Part shown: piece after piece, positions 55,153-62,742 of the stretch
Position numbering within the stretch: the stretch's first letter is position 1
How the letters are laid out: every line of letters begins with the position of its first letter
Source of the DNA: Spirochaetia bacterium
GTDB taxonomy: Bacteria > Spirochaetota > Spirochaetia > Treponematales > Breznakiellaceae
DNA: 64,000 nt
Direction: 5' to 3'
NCBI GenBank assembly: GCA_026002045.1
Contig: BOAV01000003.1
Location: 1-64,000, forward strand
Position numbers and translations under genes: made by a program
Notes under the pieces: model-generated
What the model saw: the letters and a program-made list of their open reading frames with translations, nothing else
Database searches by the model: none
Told to the model about the DNA's origin: nothing

Positions 55153-56379
55153 ATGAAGAAAGTACGCAGCTGCAGTTATACTGTTTTTTTATTTGCGGCG
55201 ATAGTGATTCTGTCGGGTAATGTGCGTATCTCTGCGCAGGACAGCGGAATCAAGGTTTCCGGCATTCTGGACAGCAGTGTTACTGTGGGAGCAGGAGCGG
55301 GGGATGCGCCGGACTTTTTTTACGGCATCGAAGAATACGCAAACCTGCGCATTCAGGCCCGGCTTCGGGAAAAGGCGGTGTTTTACGGGGCCTTTAATTT
55401 TATCGCCGCATCGGGGACATCTGCCCAGGCCGCAGCGGCCCTCGGCGCGCTGAATGGCGTCACCGGGTGGGGGCTTGCGGGATCGACATTTTCCGCCGGG
55501 ACCCATTATACAGCCGCCCTGGAACTGGAGCGGCTCTACTTCAGGCTGAACTTGAAGTATATCGACATTGAGACGGGGCTTATGCGGCTGGCCTTTGGGT
55601 ACGGCCAGGTGTTCGCTCCCACTGACTTCCTCAATCTCCGTAATCACCTGGTTCCCGATGCCCGTCCCCGGGCCATCCTGGGGGGCGCGCTGTACTACTA
55701 TCCCGTAGATGCCGCCAAAATTTTTGCCTTTGGAGCCGCCCCCAGGGACCCCTTTGCCTCCGACGGAGGAGGTGCCCTTGCGGGGCTTTCCGGGGATTGG
55801 CATTGGGACAGGGCCAGCCTCCAGGCCCTCTACGCCTTTGAAACACCCCATGACGGGGCAGATCAGGGCGTCCACCGGATGGGGCTTTCCCTAAAGGCGG
55901 ATATAGAAGTGGGCATCACCGCGGACATGCTCTATACCTATAACGGAGCGGAGGAAACCGGCATTGAAGGGCTTGCCGCCGCCGCAGGGATCGATTATTC
56001 CTTTTGGGATGGCCGTTTTTATGTCCTTGCGGAGTACCTTTACAGTGGTTCCGCCTCATCAACTTCAACAGATAACGGAAATTTGGGCGGTTTTTCCTGC
56101 CAACACTACCTTTTTACCCAAATTCTCTACCGTTTCAGCGATTATACCAATGTAAATCTGGGATTCCTCACCTCTTTTGACGACCGTTCCTTCACCCCCA
56201 TCCTCGGAGCGTCCCATGAACTCTTCCAGGGCTTTAGTCTGGACCTTTCCTGCCGCGTACCCCTGGATTCGAGCGTGTTTCAGGATGGCGGCGAGCGGGG
56301 AACCCTGGGCCCCCTGCCCCCGGGAGCCGTCGAAGGCAGCCGGTTTCAGCTAACCCTCAAGGCCCGGCTTCGTTTTTAA
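55153..56379 (+). CDS. Outer-membrane beta-barrel protein
   Basis: A 408-residue protein with a signal peptide (cleavage near SAQ, about residue 29). Amphipathic beta strands run throughout, rich in Tyr, Phe and Leu at alternating positions (AVFYGAFNFIA, AALELERLYFRLNLKYIDIETGLMRLAFGYG, RFYVLAEYLYSGS). The chain ends in an aromatic residue (LKARLRF), as barrel proteins do for BAM recognition. It is last in the GntR operon and may be the outer-membrane end or a cargo of the export system. GAGGGGGCGG precedes ATG 55153. Confidence 0.75.
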   Translation: MKKVRSCSYTVFLFAAIVILSGNVRISAQDSGIKVSGILDSSVTVGAGAGDAPDFFYGIEEYANLRIQARLREKAVFYGAFNFIAASGTSAQAAAALGALNGVTGWGLAGSTFSAGTHYTAALELERLYFRLNLKYIDIETGLMRLAFGYGQVFAPTDFLNLRNHLVPDARPRAILGGALYYYPVDAAKIFAFGAAPRDPFASDGGGALAGLSGDWHWDRASLQALYAFETPHDGADQGVHRMGLSLKADIEVGITADMLYTYNGAEETGIEGLAAAAGIDYSFWDGRFYVLAEYLYSGSASSTSTDNGNLGGFSCQHYLFTQILYRFSDYTNVNLGFLTSFDDRSFTPILGASHELFQGFSLDLSCRVPLDSSVFQDGGERGTLGPLPPGAVEGSRFQLTLKARLRF

Positions 56380-56389
56380 CCAAAATCTC

Positions 56390-57372
56390 AGGTCCCCTCC
56401 CTGTGAACAGGATAAACGCATAGGAATTAACAAGAATAACCACGAACAGTTTTTTATAGGCAGCCAGCTTTGCCTCATGCTTCTTTGCGTCCCGTGCATA
56501 GTGATATTCCCCCTTCTCAACATTTGGTAGATTTCAGCAAGTACCCGCCTCCTCAGGCCGGTCCGTACCAATCCCGCCTTTTTATATTCGCAAAGCCGTT
56601 CATATCACCGCCGCAGTTTCAGGCTGCTGTCCAGGACATGATTGAGTGACTAGGTCAGCAGGGTCGCCGCAAGCTTCCGCCCCTGCTTGTTCGTCCCCCT
56701 CATACTGGTCGAAGTATTGGAGTTTGACACTTTGGGAGCAGACCGCAAATAGCGGGTGTTATGCTTTGAGTTCTTGAACCGGCTCACCTCAATAATATCC
56801 GCGATGATCGCTATGGCGATGAAGACGCTTATCCCCTTCACGCTGGTCAAAATCCCGATCTCCCGCATAAAGGGCGCGGCATAAATCAATACCCTCTCCT
56901 TGAGCGCCTCCACATCCGCCTCGTCCCGCTCAAGCCGATCCAGCAGCTGGTTTACCTGAAAGTTCAGAGCCGTCCCGGGCGAGAGGCCCCGTATTCTGGC
57001 CCGGCTTCGTTTGTCGAATATCTCTTCCTGGGTAAACCCGTACAGATGTTCCTTCAATAACGAGTGTATCCGGTTCTTCAGTTGGGCGTTTTGCTTCTTG
57101 TACAGCCGGTAGGTCGAAAAAAGACTCCGTAATTCCTGTATCTCCACAGGCGGCAGGGTCACCGGACAGGCCGTCTGTTCTCCGGAGAGCACCTGCATCT
57201 TGATGAGCCGGCACAGCTTGTCCGCAGACCTTTCATCCCGATAATTTGCATAGTCCCTCCGCAAAACGTGATTGTTCGGCGGAACTCCGGTATACTTGAC
57301 CAGCAGACCAAAGGTCTGACGTCTATTCGGGGTATTGATCCGCTTAAAAACCAATCCCCAGGAAGCATGCAA
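56390..57372 (-). mobile_element. Decayed IS110-family transposase
   Basis: The largest open piece (57372-56650) has the middle and C-terminal parts of an IS110 transposase: LCRLIKMQVLSGEQTACPVTLPPVEIQELRSLFSTYRLYKKQNAQLKNRIHSLLKEHL, then the transposase_20 block GILTSVKGISVFIAIAIIADIIEVSRFKNSKHNTRYL. A TAG and then a TGA interrupt the frame near 56647 and 56595. The tail (YERLCEYKKAG...EIYQMLRRG) continues, and a frameshift near 56510 is needed to read EYHYARDAKKHEAKLAAYKK. The N-terminal DEDD catalytic part is missing. The flank 57373-57546 has no gene. Confidence 0.85.
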
Positions 57373-57546
57373 ACGAAGTTTGCCTGCGGTTACCGGTTGT
57401 TATTCGTGGTTACGGGGTCAGTGTTCTGCCCCAGGTCCTCAGCAACCGGTAGTTGTCCTTCCGAACTCCTACAGCATACCAGATAAACCACATACTATTT
57501 ATCATAGCTTCGTGGTTAATTAATTTCTATTTTGGAACCGGCTCAT

Positions 57547-58302
57547 CTATTTTTCAAAGAAAAAAACAAGGGCCTTTCTTATTGATGTATCCCAGAAATC
57601 CCAGTCATGGGCCCCGGTCCATTCCTGATATTCATGCCCGTAGCCCTGTTCTTTAAGAAGCGCGGAAAGGCGGCGGTTTTGGTCCAGCCGTATATCTTCC
57701 GTGCCGCAGGTGATCATGAGCCGGGGACGTTGGGGGGCGCGGGCCGCAGTACCGGCAATCTCAAAGAGGTCCTCCCCGGCCATGGGTTCCGGGTTTACCC
57801 CAAAGACCCCCTGGAGGCTGCGGTAACCCGGGCTGTCCTTTGGGGTCTCCTCAAGCCGCCAGCGTATGTCGGTGACCGCGGAAAAGGCGGCGCAGCCTGC
57901 GTATTGGCCGGGAAAGTTAAATGCGCATTTCAGGGCGCCGTAACCGCCCATGGAAAGCCCGGCGATCCAGGTTTTTGAGGGGTTCTGTTCAATATGGAAC
58001 ATCCTGTTGCAGAGTTCCGGCAGCTCTTTGGTTATATAGCTGAAATACGCCCCGCCGAAACGTTTGTCGGTATAAAAAGTACGCCCCGCCTCGGGCATGA
58101 TCACCGCGATATCGTATTTACTTACGTAATATTCAAGGCCGGTATAGCGCATCCATGCCTGGGCGCTCTGGCCCCGGCCGTGGAGCAGGTACAGGACCCC
58201 CCGGCAATCGGGCTTATGGGGCTTGTCATGGGGAAGGATGACGGCCAGGGACGTATCGATCTGAATCGATTCGGATTTTAACTCGCATTGTATGAAGGCC
58301 AT
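57547..58302 (-). CDS. Esterase D/tributyrin-esterase-like alpha/beta hydrolase
   Basis: A 251-residue cytoplasmic hydrolase. The oxyanion region is VLYLLHGRGQSAQAW (about 36-50), the nucleophile elbow GLSMGGYGALK (Ser about 117), the acid ITCGTEDIRLDQN (Asp about 200) and the histidine GAHDWDFWD (about 232). The family contains feruloyl and acetyl-xylan esterases as well as S-formylglutathione hydrolases. A role in removing acyl groups from imported plant sugars is plausible but is inference. Confidence 0.87.
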   Translation of the reverse strand: MAFIQCELKSESIQIDTSLAVILPHDKPHKPDCRGVLYLLHGRGQSAQAWMRYTGLEYYVSKYDIAVIMPEAGRTFYTDKRFGGAYFSYITKELPELCNRMFHIEQNPSKTWIAGLSMGGYGALKCAFNFPGQYAGCAAFSAVTDIRWRLEETPKDSPGYRSLQGVFGVNPEPMAGEDLFEIAGTAARAPQRPRLMITCGTEDIRLDQNRRLSALLKEQGYGHEYQEWTGAHDWDFWDTSIRKALVFFFEK

Positions 58303-58382
58303 GGGTGAATCATAGGTGATTCGGATGTTTTTTTCAAGATTTTTCCCTTGATTTATCGCAAAAGGCGGGGTAGGGTGTATAT

Positions 58383-59351
58383 ATGGATGCAGCAGTGCCT
58401 GTTTTGAGTGAAGAAGAAGAACGGCTGATCAAAGAGATTGTAGCCTGGCTCGGGGAAAAGAACCCCGATGAAAGGGAGATGGTACAGCAGCACATCCAAC
58501 GCCTCAGGGGCCTGGGGGAAGCGGTTTTCCAATATCCTTCGGTTCGGGAATCCCATGTATTGCGGGGCGAAGCCCGTGACGGGGATAAGCTCATCGAATC
58601 TCTTTGCGCTTTTTCCGGTTCTTCACGTTTGCTTCATCTCCCCACCAAGGTTGTGGCTGCCCGCAGTTTTCTGGTGGCCAAATTTCATGCCTTTTCGATG
58701 CTTGCCCTTTTGGCCCGGGAGAACCCTGAGTATTATAAACCCCTGCGGCGTATCCTTTTTTCGGTCATCAGCACCCTGATAACCGCAGAGGTCTACCTTT
58801 CCTGCCTGGGGGACAGCGCCTTTCCCCGGAACCTCAAGCTGGGGATAGCCAACGACCTTATTGCCCTCTGGGACAGCGGCACGGACTCCCGCGCCATCCG
58901 CCATCTGCCCGCTCTGGAAACCCTCTGGACCGCCCGTGAATCGGCGCCCCCCAGCTTCGGCACCATGGACGGTAACAGCGAACTTCTACGGATCACCATC
59001 GACATGGGGGATGACTGGCAGGATTTTCTGGTGGAGGAATCCACCAGTGACGAGGCCACCTGGGCGCTGGAGGAATTTCTTTTCAGCCTTTCCTACGAAG
59101 AACTTCAGGAGGTCCGGTCCCGGCTTATCCGTTTTGGAATCCCCGCGGTGAATTACGATGAGATCCGCTCCTACCTGGGCCGTAAGCCCTCCTACACCAT
59201 GGTGAAAGGGGCGGACATCAAAGACATCTATAACTTTTATGTTGACCGCCGGGACGCCGCCCTGTTCCGCAAAAGGACCGGCGCCTCCGGCCCCATCCAT
59301 ACTTTGGAAGAGCTTTACCTTAAATACCGGATTATCCTGGAGCAGAGCTAA
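58383..59351 (+). CDS. Protein of unknown function
   Basis: A 322-residue protein that I do not recognise. It has no signal peptide or clear transmembrane segment; the most hydrophobic stretch (about 105-140) looks like buried helices. The composition is mainly helical with scattered Trp and Arg. Conserved-looking blocks include LPTKVVAARSFLVAKFHAFSML, NLKLGIANDLIALWDSGTDSRAIRHLPALETLW and GADIKDIYNFYVDRRDAALF. It lies alone between an esterase and dCMP deaminase genes. Length, codon use and a normal start support a real gene. Confidence 0.7.
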   Translation: MDAAVPVLSEEEERLIKEIVAWLGEKNPDEREMVQQHIQRLRGLGEAVFQYPSVRESHVLRGEARDGDKLIESLCAFSGSSRLLHLPTKVVAARSFLVAKFHAFSMLALLARENPEYYKPLRRILFSVISTLITAEVYLSCLGDSAFPRNLKLGIANDLIALWDSGTDSRAIRHLPALETLWTARESAPPSFGTMDGNSELLRITIDMGDDWQDFLVEESTSDEATWALEEFLFSLSYEELQEVRSRLIRFGIPAVNYDEIRSYLGRKPSYTMVKGADIKDIYNFYVDRRDAALFRKRTGASGPIHTLEELYLKYRIILEQS

Positions 59352-59419
59352 CACAGACACGGAGGAGGGAGGGCGTCCCACGCCCGAATGGGCGTTTCCC
59401 TTTGGAACCGGGGTTTATG

Positions 59420-59905
59420 CTATTGTTTTTCGTATTCCTGGACTTCGTTATTGAGACATTCTAACCTGACGCCCGCCTGTTCAAACATGGATTCCGAATC
59501 CTCCGCGTCATGGTAGCGGCGCTGGCAGACCACCCGGACAATGCCGCAGTTGATGATCAGCATGGCGCAGGTCCGGCAGGGGGTCATCCGGCAATAGAGG
59601 GTGGCCCCTTCGATGGAGATGCCCCGCTTGGCGGCCTGGCAGATGGCGTTCTGTTCCGCATGGACGGTCCGCACACAGTGGGTGGTGATGGTTCCGTCCT
59701 CGTGGAGCATTTTTTTGAACTGGTGCCCCACTTCGTCGCAGTGGGGCAGCCCGGCAGGGGCCCCCACGTAGCCGGTTACCAGGAGCTGGTTGTCCCGGGC
59801 GATGACGCAGCCCGAACGGCCCCGGTCACAGGTGGCCCGTTTGGAAATGGCGTCACAGACCTCCATAAAGTATTCATCCCAGCTGGGCCTTTTGTATGCC
59901 GCCAT
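59420..59905 (-). CDS. Deoxycytidylate deaminase (ComEB-like)
   Basis: A 161-residue zinc-dependent dCMP deaminase supplying dUMP for thymidylate synthesis. The zinc ligand and proton-shuttle motif is HAEQNAI near residue 81, and the other zinc ligands are in MTPCRTCAM near 107-115. CDRGRSGCVIARDNQLLVTGYVGAPAG gives the typical N-terminal part. GGAGG lies before the ATG. Confidence 0.92.
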   Translation of the reverse strand: MAAYKRPSWDEYFMEVCDAISKRATCDRGRSGCVIARDNQLLVTGYVGAPAGLPHCDEVGHQFKKMLHEDGTITTHCVRTVHAEQNAICQAAKRGISIEGATLYCRMTPCRTCAMLIINCGIVRVVCQRRYHDAEDSESMFEQAGVRLECLNNEVQEYEKQ

Positions 59906-59950
59906 TTCATCCTCCCTATGGGCGAAGTATGGGGCTTTTTTTGTCCTTTC

Positions 59951-60544
59951 TCAAGACCGTTGTTGGGCCAGGTCACGGAGCATCCCCGTATAGGCGCGGC
60001 TTTCGATACGGTCTTTTGAGATGCCCAGGCTGTCAAGCAGGGAGAGGAGCCGGTTCCGCCCTGCGCTTACGGTTTTTTCATCCCTGTTATTGGCGATGAT
60101 CTCCAGTTCGATAAACCAACCCAGCCCTTCAACTTCGGACAGCTCCGCCCGGACAGGCGGTTCTCCGGGCAGGGTACAGTTCCAGGCCCAGCCTTTTTTC
60201 TTTTTGATGCTTCCCGGACTTAAACCGAAGCGTTCCAGCAGTTCCTCAAAGACCTTGCCATCGGTGACCTCGAATTCCCGTTCATCGTTTACTTCGATCC
60301 CATCCCGGACTTCCTTGACCTTGTAGGTAACCAGGACCCGTTCGGAACTGCGGCTATCGGCGTCAATATTCTGTTCCCGGCGCACCCTGACGCCGGAACT
60401 TCCGGCGAAGCTCCCCGGTACGGATAAAATCCAGTAGGTATCGTCTTTTTCATAAGCACATTCGTATTCACCCAGGGTGTTGAGCCGTTCTTTCAGCATG
60501 AGGGGATCATCAATCCAGGCTTTTAGTTCAATTTCAAAGGCCAT
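59951..60544 (-). CDS. CYTH domain protein (class IV adenylate cyclase-like)
   Basis: A 197-residue CYTH/TTM-fold protein. The signature ExExK is present at the start (FEIELKAW, residues 3-10), followed by the alternating charged strands of the tunnel (GVRVRREQN, VLVTYKVKEVRDG, ELEIIANNRDE). Members act on triphosphates as class IV adenylate cyclases, tripolyphosphatases or thiamine triphosphatases; the exact activity cannot be told. No ribosome site precedes the ATG and the upstream region is very AT-rich. Confidence 0.85.
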   Translation of the reverse strand: MAFEIELKAWIDDPLMLKERLNTLGEYECAYEKDDTYWILSVPGSFAGSSGVRVRREQNIDADSRSSERVLVTYKVKEVRDGIEVNDEREFEVTDGKVFEELLERFGLSPGSIKKKKGWAWNCTLPGEPPVRAELSEVEGLGWFIELEIIANNRDEKTVSAGRNRLLSLLDSLGISKDRIESRAYTGMLRDLAQQRS

Positions 60545-60663
60545 ATTATTATTAATAGTAGTATATTATAATCATCTTTGTTAATATATAAGAAAGTATT
60601 GCGCATTATAAAAAATCGGAATATATAATCCATAGCAGGATAAATAAAAAAGGCAGATCTACC

Positions 60664-60669
60664 GATAAT
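60664..60669 (+). promoter_or_regulatory. -10-like box just before the LysM gene
   Basis: GATAAT ends nine bases before ATG 60678 in an AT-rich region, with no Shine-Dalgarno sequence. The -35 is poor. It would give a leaderless or nearly leaderless transcript. Confidence 0.3.
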
Positions 60670-60677
60670 GAATAAAT

Positions 60678-61601
60678 ATGAACCATCGAAATGGTATTTT
60701 CTTTGTTTTCTTCCTCTGCGCCCTTTGTGTCTTTCCACAGGATGCGGTTCATGTGGTGGAGAAGGACGAAACGATCTACGGCATAGCCCGTTCCTTCAAG
60801 GTAAGTCCCGAGGAACTTATGAAATTTAACGGCATCGCCGATGCTTCAAAGCTCCAGGTAGGCCGGCAGCTGCGGATTCCGGGCGCTTCTGCGGGGAGTG
60901 TTCCTTCGGTTAGCGCCGCCGCCCCGGCGGTGACCTATACTGAACACCGGGTGGTAAAAAACGAAACCCTTTACAGTATCGCCCGGAACAACGGCATTAC
61001 CCTTGCGGCCCTGCGGAGCGCCAATAATTTTTCCCAGGACCATGTGCTCCGGGAAGGGGAGCGCATCCGTATACCGACCGCCGGTATCGGCGGGGCCAAC
61101 GGGACGAGTACAACCACGGCCGTCGGGACCGCACCGCCGCAGCCCGCTACGGTTGCGCCCGCCGGACAGCCGCAAGCGGCTCCTGCCAGACCGGCGGCAG
61201 TTCCCGTGCCTGAACCCCGGTCTACTGCGGCAAAGACAATGGATTCTTCCCTGCGCTGGCCCGTTGCGGCAAAAGAAGTTGCCTATATGACGGGGAAATT
61301 GTCCGGAGTGGTGGTGACCGGCGAAAGGTCCGAATCCGTCAAGAGCCTTACCCAGGGAACGGTGGTGTCCGCAGGGCCCTACCGCGGCTTTGGAAGGGTG
61401 GCGATAATTCAGGTTACCGGAGGTTATTTGTACGTATACGGCGGCTGTGAAAGTTTGACCGTCAAGGAAGGGGACCGGGTAGGACCCGGGACAGAGCTTG
61501 GAAAGCTGGGAATTGATGCGGTTTCACAGAAGCCCCAGCTTTTCTTCATGGTGTACCGGAACAATACCCCCATGGACCCCTCCAAGGCGCCCCGCGCGTA
61601 G
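60678..61601 (+). CDS. LysM protein with degenerate M23 peptidase domain
   Basis: A 307-residue periplasmic protein with a signal peptide (cleavage near FPQ, about 21). Two LysM repeats bind peptidoglycan (about 24-68 and 92-135), then a Pro/Ala-rich linker (about 140-190) and an M23/LytM fold (about 195-300). The catalytic residues are missing: the segment that normally holds HxH reads LFFMVYR, and YVYGG replaces the usual YxHL. It is therefore likely an EnvC/NlpD-like amidase activator rather than an enzyme. Confidence 0.85.
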   Translation: MNHRNGIFFVFFLCALCVFPQDAVHVVEKDETIYGIARSFKVSPEELMKFNGIADASKLQVGRQLRIPGASAGSVPSVSAAAPAVTYTEHRVVKNETLYSIARNNGITLAALRSANNFSQDHVLREGERIRIPTAGIGGANGTSTTTAVGTAPPQPATVAPAGQPQAAPARPAAVPVPEPRSTAAKTMDSSLRWPVAAKEVAYMTGKLSGVVVTGERSESVKSLTQGTVVSAGPYRGFGRVAIIQVTGGYLYVYGGCESLTVKEGDRVGPGTELGKLGIDAVSQKPQLFFMVYRNNTPMDPSKAPRA

Positions 61602-61682
61602 GGAAAAACCATCACTTTCATTTGAAGATGAAATTTCTTACGAATTATCAAAAAAAAATAGAAAAAAAATTGAGAAGGTGGT

Positions 61683-62723
61683 ATGATGTCAGCGAGCGTA
61701 AAGCGGAATAACAAAAAAGGAACGGTACTTCATCTTATGAATGACGGGGGAAACGACAGGATCGGGAAATCTCAAACCTCAAGGACTTCCAAAAAACCAA
61801 AACCGGCCAAAGAAACGGACCCCCTTGCGCTGTATTTCAAGCAGATTTCAAAATTTCCCCTCCTTTCTGTTCAGGAAGAACAGAGTATCGGCGAGCGGAT
61901 CGTCGGAATCAGGAACACCATCAGGGAACTTGAAGAATCCTTCAGGGAAGATCCCGAGGACCCCGGCTTTAAAAAAGAAAGGGCCGCCCTGGGCAACTCC
62001 CTGCTTCTCCATAAAAACAGGATGATCAACTCCAACCTCCGTCTGGTGGTCTCCATCGCGAAAAATTACCAGCACCGGGGCCTGTCCCTGCTGGATCTTA
62101 TTGATGAAGGGAACATCGGCCTCATTGAGGCGGTGGAACGTTTTGACTATACCCGGGGCTGCCGCTTTTCCACCTACGGTACCTGGTGGATCCGTCAGGC
62201 CATCATCAAGAGCATTGCCGACAAGGGCCGGGTCATCCGTATCCCCATCCACATGCTCAACACCATCAAGAAATGCTATTTTGTGGCCAAACAGCTCACC
62301 CAGGATCTGGGCCGTGACCCCAGCGACGAGGAACTTTCCGAATATTTGGGGATAAGCGTTTCCAAGGTAAAAGAAATAGTAAAACTGTCACAGGAAACCA
62401 CCAGCCTTGACACCGTTGTGGACGACGGCAACCTTACCCGGCTTGCGGACCTTATCAAGGATGACACCCAGGCTGAACCCTTCGAGATGGTTTTTTCCAT
62501 GACCCTCCAGGAAACCATGGGGGACATCCTTTCCCAGCTTTCCGAACGGGAGATGAAGATCATCCAACTCCGTTTTGGCCTCGCGGGCGAAGGCCCCCTC
62601 ACCCTGGAAGAAACAGGAAAACTGTTGGGCATTACCCGTGAGCGGGTCCGCCAGATCCAGGAAAAGGCCACCTTCAAACTGCGGAGTCTCAGGGAACTCC
62701 GCGAACTGCGCTCGGCTCCATAG
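61683..62723 (+). CDS. RNA polymerase sigma-70-family factor (group 2-like)
   Basis: A 346-residue sigma factor. Region 1.2 (DPLALYFKQISKFPLLSVQEEQSIGERI, about 40-68), region 2 (NLRLVVSIAKNYQHRGLSLLDLIDEGNIGLIEAVERFDYTRGCRFSTYGTWWIRQAI, about 118-178), region 3 and region 4 (TLEETGKLLGITRERVRQIQEKA, about 305-330) are all present. Region 1.1 is missing and replaced by a basic 40-residue tail, and the protein is much shorter than a primary sigma. It is probably an alternative sigma of the RpoS-like group. AAGGTGG precedes ATG 61683/61686. Confidence 0.88.
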   Translation: MMSASVKRNNKKGTVLHLMNDGGNDRIGKSQTSRTSKKPKPAKETDPLALYFKQISKFPLLSVQEEQSIGERIVGIRNTIRELEESFREDPEDPGFKKERAALGNSLLLHKNRMINSNLRLVVSIAKNYQHRGLSLLDLIDEGNIGLIEAVERFDYTRGCRFSTYGTWWIRQAIIKSIADKGRVIRIPIHMLNTIKKCYFVAKQLTQDLGRDPSDEELSEYLGISVSKVKEIVKLSQETTSLDTVVDDGNLTRLADLIKDDTQAEPFEMVFSMTLQETMGDILSQLSEREMKIIQLRFGLAGEGPLTLEETGKLLGITRERVRQIQEKATFKLRSLRELRELRSAP

Positions 62724-62742
62724 ACTCAAGGATCCTACATGA

